Shown here: positions 1 to 8,344 of the stretch, one piece after another
Position numbering within the stretch: the first letter of the stretch is position 1
Layout of the letters: every line of letters starts with the position of its first letter
NCBI GenBank assembly: GCA_010027845.1
Contig: RGUL01000012.1
Location: 1-41,461 of the forward strand
Direction: 5' to 3'
Origin: Gammaproteobacteria bacterium
GTDB taxonomy: Bacteria; Pseudomonadota; Gammaproteobacteria; Steroidobacterales; Steroidobacteraceae
DNA: 41,461 bases
Made by a program: the position numbers and the translations under genes
Notes under the pieces: generated by a model
Database searches by the model: none
Told to the model about the DNA's origin: nothing
What the model saw: only the letters and a program-made list of their open reading frames with translations

Positions 1-24
1 AATTGTTGTTAAAATACAACAATT
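1..24 (-). terminator. AT-rich perfect hairpin downstream of the iron-permease gene
   Basis: Bases 1-9 (AATTGTTGT) and 16-24 (ACAACAATT) are exact reverse complements around a six-base AT-only loop. It lies 30 bases past the stop of the minus-strand gene at 55-465, so it may end that transcript. There is no GC-rich stem, and the downstream flank lies outside the window, so terminator is a guess. It could equally be part of a palindromic repeat cut by the window edge. Confidence 0.4.
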
Positions 25-54
25 AAAGCGCCATCAGCCTTAGCGCCGGATGCG

Positions 55-465
55 TTAAGCCTCCGGCGTGTCGGTATCGAAGTCGCCCTGCGCCCGACGC
101 GCGCGAGCAGCCTGCGCGAGCGCGATGTAGCGCGCCCGGAATTCGTCCAAGGTGCGCTCCTCGAGCTCCTCGAGGTCGAGCAGTGCGTTGTGCGCGCCTT
201 GGGTCGCACGGATCAACTCGTCGAGTTTGATGTGGATCGCCTCGGTGTCGCGGTTCTGGGTGTTCTGAATCAAGAACACCATCAAAAAAGTCACGATCGT
301 GGTGCCGGTGTTGATCACCAGCTGCCACGTGTCGCTGAAGCCGAACAGCGGACCGGTCACCGCCCACACGATCAGCACCGACAAGGCGAGCACGAAGGTC
401 GCCGGACGACCGGAAGTCTTCGCCGCAATTTTGGCCAGACGGGAATACCACGCTCGGGTTCGCAT
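55..465 (-). CDS. Low-affinity iron permease family membrane protein
   Basis: A protein of 136 residues matching the bacterial low-affinity iron permease (Iron_permease, PF04120) family by recall. Two hydrophobic spans (about residues 22-42 and 47-66) are followed by the family's conserved stretch FLIQNTQNRDTEAIHIKLDE and a charged, probably coiled-coil cytoplasmic tail rich in Glu and Arg. The family is named after yeast Fet4, but bacterial members are much smaller and iron transport is not proven for them. It is a monocistronic minus-strand gene, divergent from the DUF3598 gene with a 34-bp gap, so the two must share a promoter region. Family assignment is firm; substrate is unknown. Confidence 0.8.
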   Translation of the reverse strand: MRTRAWYSRLAKIAAKTSGRPATFVLALSVLIVWAVTGPLFGFSDTWQLVINTGTTIVTFLMVFLIQNTQNRDTEAIHIKLDELIRATQGAHNALLDLEELEERTLDEFRARYIALAQAARARRAQGDFDTDTPEA

Positions 466-499
466 CGTTCACTCCTGTGTCGGAAATTGGCGGCGAGCT

Positions 500-976
500 A
501 TGATCGTACTGATGTCAGCGCCGAGTCGCACACTAACTCTATTGCAGCGGCACGCCGGTGTTTGGGAAGGTCGCTACACGCACGTTGCGCCACCCGATTG
601 GCGAGTCGTCGGCGCACAGGATTACCGCATCGAAGTCGAGGTGTTCGCCGCCTCGCCCATCGCCTATCGCCAGACGAGTCACTACCGCCACGCCGATGGC
701 CGAACCGAAACGCTGCGCTACGAGGGTGTGCTGCGCCCCACGGACGATCACGTGGTATTCGACGACGGCCGTATTGGCGGCGAGTGCTGGGCGATCGAAA
801 CGGACACGTTATACATGTGGTTCACGTACGCCTCGGCGCCGACCAATCGCATCACCGAAATGATTCAACTCTCGCGCGATGGGCAACATCGTGCGCGAAC
901 GTGGCATTGGTTCGAGTCCGAACGTTTGGTGAAACTGACCCTAGTCGACGAACGACGTTTGAACACCGGTCACTAA
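500..976 (+). CDS. DUF3598 family protein
   Basis: About 158 residues. The opening LLQRHAGVWEGRYTHV is typical of DUF3598, a lipocalin-like beta-barrel domain of unknown function found in cyanobacteria and proteobacteria. I chose the ATG at 500 because GGCGAG lies just upstream; a second in-frame ATG at 512 has no ribosome site. The reading frame stays open further upstream, but that part overlaps the divergent iron-permease gene antisense and is not family-like. There is no signal peptide. It ends in a 4-bp convergent overlap with the SDR gene (CTAA). No function can be assigned; small-ligand binding is possible from the fold. Confidence 0.7.
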   Translation: MIVLMSAPSRTLTLLQRHAGVWEGRYTHVAPPDWRVVGAQDYRIEVEVFAASPIAYRQTSHYRHADGRTETLRYEGVLRPTDDHVVFDDGRIGGECWAIETDTLYMWFTYASAPTNRITEMIQLSRDGQHRARTWHWFESERLVKLTLVDERRLNTGH

Positions 977-1770
977 CGCAGCGGATCGTCCCGAAAACGC
1001 CGGACGCGCTCGCGCTGAAAATTTTCCGGATCGGCACGTACGGCGTTCAAAATTTCGCGCGCGCCGAGACCCGCGTAGATGTCGGCCTCGTCGCGCTCGA
1101 CCGCATCGAGCACTTCGCGCGCATGATCGGGCGGTGAGGTTTTAGCGTGCGGATTGCGCGCTGAGATGCGAGTGTCGACCGAACCGGTGTAGACGCCGTG
1201 CACGCTAACGCCCGACGACTCGAATTCGGCGCGCAGTCCGATGGTCGCGAACGCGAGCGCGACTTTTGCCGCGCTGTAAGTCGAATATTCGACCACGCAA
1301 AACAGCGCGCCGACCGACAAAATATTGACGATCGCCGGACGTCGGCCTCGTCGCGCGCCTTGCTGCAGCGCCGTGGCAAAGCCGCGGCACATTTCGATCT
1401 GCGCCCAAAAATCGGTCTCCATCACCAGCCGCGCGTCTGCTAGCGACGTTGCGGCGAGGAACCGTCGCTCGGCGGGTTCTTCGCTACCGCCGATACCGGC
1501 GTTGTTGATCAATAGATCGACGTCGGGCGCTGCCGCGAACGCCGCCACACGCTGGGTCGCGATCGTGATGTCGAGCGGCAAGGCGACGACGCGCGCGGAG
1601 TCGAGCGCCGTCAAAGATTCTAGGGTTTCGGGTCGACGTGCAGCCGCATAGATTTTTTTTGCGCCGCGTTCGAGCAGCACTTCGACGAAACCTTTGCCGA
1701 TACCTTGGTTCGCGCCGGTGACGAACGCGGTGCAGCCCTCGATGCGGGCGTTACGGTCTACGGTGTTCAC
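973..1770 (-). CDS. Short-chain dehydrogenase/reductase (classical SDR)
   Basis: About 265 residues, from a GTG at 1770 that begins 20 bp inside the end of the sterol-desaturase gene. The Rossmann motif TGANQGIG sits near residue 18 and NNAG near 90. The catalytic Ser (ILSVGA) and YSAAK (Tyr and Lys) are present, so it should be an active NAD(P)-dependent oxidoreductase. An ATG far upstream in the same frame would bury the gene in its neighbour and is rejected. It is the last gene of the response regulator-kinase-desaturase-SDR operon, which suggests that it and the di-iron enzyme act on the same lipid or sterol-like substrate. The substrate itself cannot be read from sequence. Confidence 0.85.
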   Translation of the reverse strand: MNTVDRNARIEGCTAFVTGANQGIGKGFVEVLLERGAKKIYAAARRPETLESLTALDSARVVALPLDITIATQRVAAFAAAPDVDLLINNAGIGGSEEPAERRFLAATSLADARLVMETDFWAQIEMCRGFATALQQGARRGRRPAIVNILSVGALFCVVEYSTYSAAKVALAFATIGLRAEFESSGVSVHGVYTGSVDTRISARNPHAKTSPPDHAREVLDAVERDEADIYAGLGAREILNAVRADPENFQRERVRRFRDDPLR

Positions 1771-2602
1771 TAGACGATGATAACGCCGAAGCGGTGCGCG
1801 ACGAGCGTAGCAGCGGGAACAAAAATTGCGGCGCCCAACCTTCGTTGCCGTAGAGACGGTCGTCGGCGAGCCCGAAAGCCGGTGGATAGCGACGCGTGAT
1901 GCGCGCGGTACCGAACAACACATCCCAAAGAAAAAGTAGATTGCCGTAATTGCCCGTGTAATGCCCGATGCCGTCGTCCTGTGAAAGGGCGTGATGCGCA
2001 TAGTGCGTGGCGGGTGTCGAGATGGTGCGTTCGAGCAGCCACATCAGCGGGTGCAATGTACGGTGGCGATACAGCGCTTCGTCCCAACGCACCGCGGAGT
2101 GTGCGCCGATGATCACAGCTAGCTTGACGATCGCGTAACCGACGTAGAACCAGCCGAAGCCGAGGTACAGCAGCGTTCCGCTAATCCACAGACCCGGCAT
2201 GAGGAGGTAATAGAAGAAATTATTGCGATAGACGACTCGCACGCTCATGTAAGCGGCCGAATGATGTGCGCGGTGCAAGGGCCAGAGTACGCTGGTGTGA
2301 GACAGTCGGTGCCAAAGATATTGCGTCAGATCGTCACCGATCAAAAGTGTCGCGAGCATCGCCCACCACGGCCAGTCGGCGAACGCTCCGCGGGCCGCAG
2401 GCGCCACGAATTCGCACAGTATGTTGGCGAGCAGTAACACTAGCCCCGAGGTCAACGGGAAGGTGAGCGTGATCACGATGTCGAGACGGTCGTCCTCGCG
2501 GGTCGCCTCGCGAGGGAAAAATCGGCCGCGCCACAATTCGGCGCAGGCGAACGCGATGAACACCGAACTCGCTGCGAGTACTTGTACGAGCTGCATGCTC
2601 AT
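1751..2602 (-). CDS. Sterol desaturase / fatty acid hydroxylase family di-iron membrane enzyme
   Basis: 283 residues with at least four hydrophobic spans. The histidine clusters that bind the two irons are visible: HRLSH (HxxxH), HRAHH (HxxHH) and, near the C-terminus, HYAHH. This is the fatty acid hydroxylase superfamily (PF04116), which uses O2 to hydroxylate or desaturate lipids, sterols or carotenoids in the membrane. Its ATG overlaps the stop of the sensor kinase gene (ATGA), so it is translationally coupled to it, and it overlaps the following SDR gene by 20 bp. Hydroxylation followed by SDR oxidation of the alcohol is a plausible pair. Substrate unknown. Confidence 0.85.
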   Translation of the reverse strand: MSMQLVQVLAASSVFIAFACAELWRGRFFPREATREDDRLDIVITLTFPLTSGLVLLLANILCEFVAPAARGAFADWPWWAMLATLLIGDDLTQYLWHRLSHTSVLWPLHRAHHSAAYMSVRVVYRNNFFYYLLMPGLWISGTLLYLGFGWFYVGYAIVKLAVIIGAHSAVRWDEALYRHRTLHPLMWLLERTISTPATHYAHHALSQDDGIGHYTGNYGNLLFLWDVLFGTARITRRYPPAFGLADDRLYGNEGWAPQFLFPLLRSSRTASALSSSSEHRRP

Positions 2603-4470
2603 GCGCGTAGCGCCACTCGATCAGGGTTTGCCACGGCGCCCGCTGCCGGATTTGGTGCGGGAATCGAAAACGAAAACGTCACGCCGCGATCCTCCCCGGC
2701 GGTCACCCAGATGGTGCCACCATGCGCCTCGACGATCGATCTTGCAATGGCGAGTCCTAGCCCCAGCCCTTCGGGCTTGGTGGTGTAGAACGGCTCGAAC
2801 AAGGTTTCGGCGCCGTCGCGTAAACCAACGCCTATATCTTTGACGCTGACCACGACACCGAACGGCGCGCGCACCAGCGTCAGAGCCAGCACCCGGTCCC
2901 CAGGGGCATTGGCGCTCATGGCATCACAACCGTTGACGATGAGATTGACGAGCACTTGGTCGAGACGCACGGGATCATAGGCGACGCGATAGTCCGTATC
3001 GTCGGACGGAAACTCATCCGGCGGAAATTCGACACGCACGCCGCGGCGTTGCAACTCGCTGCGCAGGAACGTGAGCACTCCCGTGATCGCGGTGCGTAAG
3101 TTCAGCGATTGCAATTGTGGGTCACGGTGCTGCAACAAACCGCGGAAGCGTTTCACGATCGCGGCGGCGCGCGCATCGGCGGCGACGACTTCGTCGAGCA
3201 CCATGCGTACTTCGTGCAAATTCGGATTCGCATCGGCGAGCAACATCTGCGCCGTCTCGGCATTGCTCAACACAACCGCGAGCGGTTGGTTGATTTCGTG
3301 TGCGACTACCGCGGCGAGTTCGCCCATGATCGCGAGCCGACTGAGGCGCTCCATCTGCTGCGCACGTCGTAAGCGCTCCTCTTCGCTGCGTTTGCGCTCG
3401 GTGATGTCGATGGTCACGCCCCACAACGCTGTGCGGCCATCGTCGTCACCGACGACGCGCCTGCCGTGCGACGAATACCAGCGAATTTCACCACCCGGCA
3501 GCACGACCCGAAATTCCAGGCTCGCGTCGACTCGATAGCCGCCCGCATCGTCACGGAACATGTGCATGAAGCGTCGGCGATCGTCCGGGTGAACGATGGC
3601 GACGAAATCTTTGAATTGCGCCGATTCACCTAAGCGCAGATTCGCGAGTTCGTGAGTGCGAGCATTAGCCCAAATTTCGCCCGTCTCGACGTCGATCTGC
3701 CAAAGGCCGGCCTTTGCGGAGTCCACCGCCAACGAAAGTTGGCGTTCGGACTCGCGCAACCGCGACTCGAGCTGGTCCGTTCGGAGTAGATTCGCGCTCA
3801 ACTCGACGCCAACGAGTAGCACGATCGGCACGAAAACCGGCATGACGACGTAGGGTATTTGCGCATCGTGCCACAAGGAAAAATGACTCCAAATGATGCC
3901 GAGGGCGAATAGCAATGCAAACGCGCCGACGAGCCGCGCACGTTGTACGAAGCCGGCCCGCCACGCGCACCGCGCTGCGTCGACGAGATAGATGGTGAAC
4001 AGTGCGAGCGAGGCTTGACCGACGTATACCAAAGGTCCGGTCGTGGTCGAGACCACCGCGAGCGGCTGACCGAAGAATTCGGGTTTCCGTAGTGCAGTGA
4101 TTTCGAAGTAGAGTCGTGTACTGCCGTCGAAAAACAGAATCAACATCAACGGTACGCGCAGACTGATCGCAAGCCAACCGAGCCAGTGTTTGGCGGCGGG
4201 CATCGAACGCCGGGTGTAGAGCAACAACGCGACCAGCAGTAAAAAAACCGGGACCATGTAGAGACGCAGCCAAAACGCGTACGCGTCGATCGAATCCGAG
4301 TTGAGCAACCGCTGTTCGGTGAGCGCGAGCGTCGCTGCGACCACCGCGATCAGCGAGAACAGGCCGTTCAACACGGCCTCGCGGCGACGCCACCAGACGA
4401 GACCGTGAACGATCGCGAAGGTGCAGCACGCACCGGCGACCGCGGACCAAACGACGTCTATCCAACGCAC
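2599..4470 (-). CDS. Membrane sensor histidine kinase (7TM-PAS-HisKA-HATPase)
   Basis: 623 residues from a GTG at 4470, two bases after the stop of the response regulator. Seven hydrophobic spans fill residues 1-225. A PAS/PAC domain follows (about 240-358, ending in the usual GVTIDITERK). HisKA carries the phospho-acceptor at His391 (AHEINQPLA). The HATPase shows the N-box (NLIVNGCDAM, about 509-518), a DIGVG G1 box and GLGLGLAIARSIVEAHGG. The HEINQPL box and layout resemble FixL/DctB-type kinases. The N-terminal membrane domain is not one I can name; it may sense a membrane or small hydrophobic signal. There is no receiver domain of its own. It should phosphorylate the adjacent FixJ-like regulator and is coupled by ATGA to the desaturase gene. 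Confidence 0.9.
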   Translation of the reverse strand: MRWIDVVWSAVAGACCTFAIVHGLVWWRRREAVLNGLFSLIAVVAATLALTEQRLLNSDSIDAYAFWLRLYMVPVFLLLVALLLYTRRSMPAAKHWLGWLAISLRVPLMLILFFDGSTRLYFEITALRKPEFFGQPLAVVSTTTGPLVYVGQASLALFTIYLVDAARCAWRAGFVQRARLVGAFALLFALGIIWSHFSLWHDAQIPYVVMPVFVPIVLLVGVELSANLLRTDQLESRLRESERQLSLAVDSAKAGLWQIDVETGEIWANARTHELANLRLGESAQFKDFVAIVHPDDRRRFMHMFRDDAGGYRVDASLEFRVVLPGGEIRWYSSHGRRVVGDDDGRTALWGVTIDITERKRSEEERLRRAQQMERLSRLAIMGELAAVVAHEINQPLAVVLSNAETAQMLLADANPNLHEVRMVLDEVVAADARAAAIVKRFRGLLQHRDPQLQSLNLRTAITGVLTFLRSELQRRGVRVEFPPDEFPSDDTDYRVAYDPVRLDQVLVNLIVNGCDAMSANAPGDRVLALTLVRAPFGVVVSVKDIGVGLRDGAETLFEPFYTTKPEGLGLGLAIARSIVEAHGGTIWVTAGEDRGVTFSFSIPAPNPAAGAVANPDRVALRA

Positions 4471-4472
4471 GC

Positions 4473-5144
4473 TTAGGCCTTCGCTCCACCGTCGCCCAAA
4501 GAATCGTTGAATTCGATCAACGCGACCAGCGAATCGAGTGCGAGCTTGCGCATCACTTCGGATTTGTATTGCTTGGCGGTCGGCAGCGAGATGTCGAGGG
4601 CGGCGACGATCTGGGCGTTGTTCGAACCCCGCGCGAGCAGATGAAAAACCTCGCGTTCGCGGGGCGACAGAGATTTTAGACGTTGCGTGGCAAGTTGATG
4701 GGCATCGCGTTGCGCGCGCAGCGCCGCGTGACGTGCGAGCCCGGAGTCGATGGCGGCAGTCAAAGTTTTTGCTCGGACGGGCTTGGCGAGAAACTCGTGT
4801 GCACCTGCCTTCATGGCCAGCACGGTCTCCCGCGTACTGCTCTCGCCGCTGATGAAAATCACCGGCATGACGCAAGACTCGTCGCGCAACAGGGTTTGCA
4901 CGGCGAGCCCCGATTCACCATTGAGACGCATGTCGACCACCGACACCGCCGGGACCTCGTCGCGTGGTGCTCGGCGATATTCGGTGACGCTGGCGTACGG
5001 GTGAACGGTGTACCCGAGCTGGCGCAGCATTCTCGTCAAAGCGCGCAGCGTCGGTAGATCGTCGTCGATCAAATGGACGTGGCGCGCGTCGTGCTCGATC
5101 GCTGCGCATCCTGCGTTCGCAGGATATTCCGTGACTGTGCTCAT
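4473..5144 (-). CDS. FixJ/NarL-type response regulator
   Basis: 223 residues. The receiver domain (about 20-135) has the acidic pair DD in HLIDDD, phospho-acceptor Asp71 (VVDMRL), a Ser in FISGES and Lys121 (AKPVR). A LuxR-type helix-turn-helix follows (about 155-215; LSPREREVFHLLARG). The order and the alpha-5 motif place it in the FixJ/TodT/StyR group, matching the PAS kinase next door. The ATG at 5144 has GGCGGA-like purines upstream (CCGCCGAT on the plus strand). It is first in a four-gene operon, so its likely targets include its own promoter and the lipid enzymes downstream. The promoter must lie inside or next to the divergent gene that starts 18 bp away. Confidence 0.9.
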   Translation of the reverse strand: MSTVTEYPANAGCAAIEHDARHVHLIDDDLPTLRALTRMLRQLGYTVHPYASVTEYRRAPRDEVPAVSVVDMRLNGESGLAVQTLLRDESCVMPVIFISGESSTRETVLAMKAGAHEFLAKPVRAKTLTAAIDSGLARHAALRAQRDAHQLATQRLKSLSPREREVFHLLARGSNNAQIVAALDISLPTAKQYKSEVMRKLALDSLVALIEFNDSLGDGGAKA

Positions 5145-5162
5145 CGGCGGATAATTTTGAGC

Positions 5163-5561
5163 ATGGCAACGCGCGCAAAAAAATCCGGCTCCACCGCGAC
5201 AGCACTCGACGTCATCGCGGCACTCGGTAAGGTCGACGCCGTTCGCCGCAAGATGTTCGGCGACGTGGTGGTCGCGCAAACGAAGTGGGCGTTGTTGAGT
5301 GCGCTGTACGCGGCACGGTTGCAGGGTGTAGAGCTCGACATGCTCTCGACCACGGGCGCCTCGGGCGCACCGTACGCCTCCGCGCGTCGCAATCTCGACG
5401 AACTGATCGCTGCGCAGCTCGTGCGAGTACGATTTTTTCCGGGCACTCGGCGGCGCAAACGCGTCGAACTGACGCCGCGCGGCTTTGCCACGGTACAGCG
5501 CGCGTTGCGCGATATCGGTCGGCAGATCGTCACTCGCGCACCACGCGGAAACCGAACGTAA
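5163..5561 (+). CDS. Small winged-helix (MarR-like) transcription regulator
   Basis: 132 residues, basic. A helix-rich N-terminus is followed by a helix-turn-helix (about 45-85, GAPYASARRNLDELIAAQLV) and a beta-wing rich in Arg (FFPGTRRRKRVELTPRGF), the pattern of MarR/PadR-type winged helices. There is no ligand domain beyond this. It starts 18 bp from the divergent response regulator, so it probably regulates that operon or is co-regulated with it. The last 32 bp overlap the convergent SUMF1-fold gene. Family level is reasonably sure; exact subfamily is not. Confidence 0.7.
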   Translation: MATRAKKSGSTATALDVIAALGKVDAVRRKMFGDVVVAQTKWALLSALYAARLQGVELDMLSTTGASGAPYASARRNLDELIAAQLVRVRFFPGTRRRKRVELTPRGFATVQRALRDIGRQIVTRAPRGNRT

Positions 5562-6480
5562 ACCGTCGATCGGTCGCGTTCATCTTCAGCCGAAACGCCG
5601 GCCGCGTGCTCGACGCGTTGGCCGTCCAACCCTGACCGCGCATCGCACGTAAACCGCAGTCCGCGCCGACGAGACGCGCCGCGCCGTCCGCCGGCGCCGT
5701 GCGGTAATCGTCGTTCCAGCAGTCCGCGACCCATTCGTTGGCGTTACCGAGTAAACCGAAGACGCCAAGCGGATTCGCAACCGTCGCGTGTACCGGCGCA
5801 AGGGTCGGATAGCCGTCGTGACATGGCTGGCCTTTCCAGTCGCCGAGCGCGTCGTATTTGATGTGCGTGCGATCCCAGCCGAATTTATCTTGCGCGTCGA
5901 GATCACCGAGATTCACGTAACGGCAAACGTCCGCGACATCGTCGCCCCACCAATACGCCGTTTGGGTACCGGCGCGGGCGACGTATTCCCATTCGGCCTC
6001 GCTCGGTAGTCGGTAGTGCGCCTTGGTTTTTCGACTCAACCATTCGACGTAGGCGACTGCGTCGTGCCAATTGATGCAGGTGACCGGATGATCGTCGCTC
6101 TGATCGATTTTCGGATCGGCCCACGATCGCTCGCCGTCGAACAACCATTCGGTGCCGACGAAATGCCAACAACCCGGCGCAGGCGCGTAGCCGGTCTCGG
6201 ACACGAACACGGCGAACTCGCCGCGCGTCACCTCGTATTTGCCGATCGAGAAGCCGCGCGCAATTCGCACCCGATGTTTCGGCTGTTCACGTTTCGCCCA
6301 AAATTCCGGCAAACCGAGTCGTCGTGGCTCTTCGATGTCGGCGCCCATGAGGAACGTGCCGGCAGGAATCCGCACCAATTCCGGGCATTGCGCGCAATCG
6401 CGCATCGCGGCGGCACCCGCCGCGATGGCCGACCAACCGCTAAACATCACCATCAAAAATATCGCTACGCACCGGCGCAT
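5530..6480 (-). CDS. Secreted SUMF1/FGE-fold protein, catalytic cysteines absent
   Basis: About 316 residues with a cleavable-type signal peptide (MRRCVAIFLMVMFSGWSAIA). The ATG at 6480 is chosen because AGGGG lies six bases upstream; an ATG at 6486 would leave no spacing. SUMF1 landmarks are clear: IPAGTFLMGAD, KYEVTRGEFAVFV, HPVTCINWHDAVAYVEWLS, YRLPSEAEWEYVARAGT, GLLGNANEWVADCW. The C-terminal region where formylglycine-generating enzymes carry the active-site Cys pair reads SSTRPAFRLKM, without Cys. It is therefore unlikely to be a sulfatase activator; no sulfatase gene is near. Other SUMF1-fold roles (sugar or lipid binding, oxidoreductase) are open. It is divergent from the DUF1838 genes with a 70-bp gap. 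Confidence 0.8.
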   Translation of the reverse strand: MRRCVAIFLMVMFSGWSAIAAGAAAMRDCAQCPELVRIPAGTFLMGADIEEPRRLGLPEFWAKREQPKHRVRIARGFSIGKYEVTRGEFAVFVSETGYAPAPGCWHFVGTEWLFDGERSWADPKIDQSDDHPVTCINWHDAVAYVEWLSRKTKAHYRLPSEAEWEYVARAGTQTAYWWGDDVADVCRYVNLGDLDAQDKFGWDRTHIKYDALGDWKGQPCHDGYPTLAPVHATVANPLGVFGLLGNANEWVADCWNDDYRTAPADGAARLVGADCGLRAMRGQGWTANASSTRPAFRLKMNATDRRFTFGFRVVRE

Positions 6481-6550
6481 GGTCATCCCCTGCTTTCCAC
6501 CCTGCCGATTAACCGCCAAAATCGACCGGAACCGCAACCTCGGAGACCCT

Positions 6551-7474
6551 TTGATCCACACCTTGCACGCGCTATTCGGGCCCGAGGACCCCTCCCGCCG
6601 CCAGTGGTTGCTCGGTGCTGCCGCGCTCGGCGCTGCGGCCGCGACCGCTGCCGCAGGGGCGAGCGCAACCGCGCCCGCCGACCCGACCGCGCGCCCCGCC
6701 GAGGGCATTCTGAAATTCGCTAACGCACGCGAGCGGTTTCGCACGCTGTTTCGTTTCGAGCGGGATTGGCGCGACGAAGGTACGGCGCTCTCCTGCTATC
6801 AATTTTTGATGTATGCGCTGCCCGACGGCGAGCGACCGCAACCCGTGGTGCGCTTCGAGGGAATGGAGTTTTCGTATTTTCGTCGCGTCGGCGACGACGT
6901 CTGGCGCATCCACGCGCACAACGTCAGTTACCCGCGCGATCTCGGCAACGGTGACTTCGTCACGCAGGTCGCCAACCCGTTCGGCGGTGCGGCGCTCGAC
7001 GTTGTGCCGATGAAATTATTGGGCGACCCCGGCGTGCTGCACGGACCGCGTGGATATCTGCCACTCGACGCGCCAGCGGTGCGTTGGCTCGATACTCATT
7101 TCGTCGTGCGCTACGAAGACGATCTCGTGAAAGCCGAACACATACGGCCGACGCCGGACGGTTGGCCGCGACAATTCATCGAAAGCTCGGTGAGCAGCGT
7201 CGCGCGCAAAGATTTCGACGATCCACGCGTCACGTCGTTGCGTTATCAAACCTCCGGCTTCTACGTGTTCCCGTTTCCGAAATGGATGAACATGGCTGAC
7301 CGCGCAGGTCACATGCTCGGCGCCTGGAGCGGTCGTAAACTCGCAGGACCCGAGCGTCTGCCGCGCGAATTCGCCGCGCGACTCGCACGCGAAAATCCCG
7401 AACTGCTGCGCCCGCGCTGGCAAGAATTCGACCGCCCCATACGACCGGAGCTCGCCCAATGGACCGACGCGTAA
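6551..7474 (+). CDS. Tat-exported DUF1838 protein, copy 1
   Basis: About 307 residues. A twin-arginine signal (SRRQWLLGAAALGAAAATAA) lies near residue 15. I take the TTG at 6551, which has GGAG five bases upstream; all ATGs before it lie inside the divergent SUMF1-fold gene. The mature part matches DUF1838, a family of unknown function. It is a paralogue of the next gene: both share a VVRxEGxE block, an RxHxHNxSxPR block and a YVFPxPxWMNM block. Tat export suggests folding, possibly with a cofactor, before secretion. The stop overlaps the next gene by 16 bp, so the two are co-translated. Function unknown. Confidence 0.75.
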   Translation: MIHTLHALFGPEDPSRRQWLLGAAALGAAAATAAAGASATAPADPTARPAEGILKFANARERFRTLFRFERDWRDEGTALSCYQFLMYALPDGERPQPVVRFEGMEFSYFRRVGDDVWRIHAHNVSYPRDLGNGDFVTQVANPFGGAALDVVPMKLLGDPGVLHGPRGYLPLDAPAVRWLDTHFVVRYEDDLVKAEHIRPTPDGWPRQFIESSVSSVARKDFDDPRVTSLRYQTSGFYVFPFPKWMNMADRAGHMLGAWSGRKLAGPERLPREFAARLARENPELLRPRWQEFDRPIRPELAQWTDA

Positions 7475-8322
7475 CTTTAAAAACCTTGCTCGCCGGCTCG
7501 ATCGCAGCGACGAGTTCGACCGTCGACGCGCTCGCTGCACCACACAAAACGACGCACTGGACGTCGAATTTTTTGGAGTTCGACCCGATCACACGGTTTC
7601 GTCAAGGCTTACGCGTACAACGCAGCCTCGCCGACGAGGCGGACGTACTGCATTGGTATCACTTCACGATGGTCGCAATTCCGGTCGGCAGCGCGCCCGT
7701 GCCAGTCGTACGTTGGGAGGGTATCGAGCTCTCGCATCACCGACGCATCGGTACCGACCGCTATCGCATGCACGGCCACAATCTTTCGTTTCCGCGCGCA
7801 CTCGACTCCGGCGCGTTCGTCGACGACGTGCTGAATCCGCTCACCGGCGAGCGCGTCAAAGTTCCGCCGATGGCGCTCACCTCCGACCCGGGCTCGGTGA
7901 TTTCGCCGAGTGGCATCATTCGACTCGACGCGCCGGGTGTCGCACCACGACCCGAATATCGCGTCTTCCGTCGTGAAGGTGATTACGTGAAGCTCGATGC
8001 GATTCGCGTCGCACCGGCAGGCTGGCCAGTGACCTTTATAGAAATGGGCTGCGAATCGACACCTGCGAAATCGTTCGACGACTCGCGGCTCGAGTGGTTA
8101 CCGGCGGAGGTCTCCGGTGGCTACGTGTTCCCGTGGCCGGCATGGATGAACATGGGCAAAACGCCCGGCCACATGTTCGCGATCTGGCGCGGCTATAAAT
8201 TGCGCGATATCGACGAACTACCGCTCGAGTTCCGCCGACGCGCAGCCAGCGAATTCCCGCAACTGTTGCAAGTGGATCGCAAGCAGTTCGATACTCCGAT
8301 CCCCGGACTCCACCCGGGGTGA
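7459..8322 (+). CDS. Tat-exported DUF1838 protein, copy 2
   Basis: 287 residues starting MDRRVTLKTLLAGSIAATSS, a probable Tat signal (RRVTLK). Shared landmarks with copy 1 are VPVVRWEGIELSHHRR, YRMHGHNLSFPRAL, GYVFPWPAWMNMGKTPGHMF and a C-terminal FDTPIPGL corresponding to FDRPIRPE. Identity looks moderate, so the duplication is old and the copies may have diverged in role or form a heteromer. The ATG lies 16 bp inside copy 1. Twenty-two bases after its stop the peroxiredoxin begins, so all three probably share one transcript. Function unknown. Confidence 0.8.
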   Translation: MDRRVTLKTLLAGSIAATSSTVDALAAPHKTTHWTSNFLEFDPITRFRQGLRVQRSLADEADVLHWYHFTMVAIPVGSAPVPVVRWEGIELSHHRRIGTDRYRMHGHNLSFPRALDSGAFVDDVLNPLTGERVKVPPMALTSDPGSVISPSGIIRLDAPGVAPRPEYRVFRREGDYVKLDAIRVAPAGWPVTFIEMGCESTPAKSFDDSRLEWLPAEVSGGYVFPWPAWMNMGKTPGHMFAIWRGYKLRDIDELPLEFRRRAASEFPQLLQVDRKQFDTPIPGLHPG

Positions 8323-8344
8323 CTTTTTGAAACGGAGATTCGAA

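Noticed and set aside
190-1137. Plus-strand open frame across the first three genes
   Set aside because: It overlaps three supported genes in another frame and has an Arg/His-rich shadow composition.
5530-6480. Formylglycine-generating enzyme (sulfatase activator)
   Set aside because: The active-site Cys pair is absent, and there is no sulfatase gene in the window.
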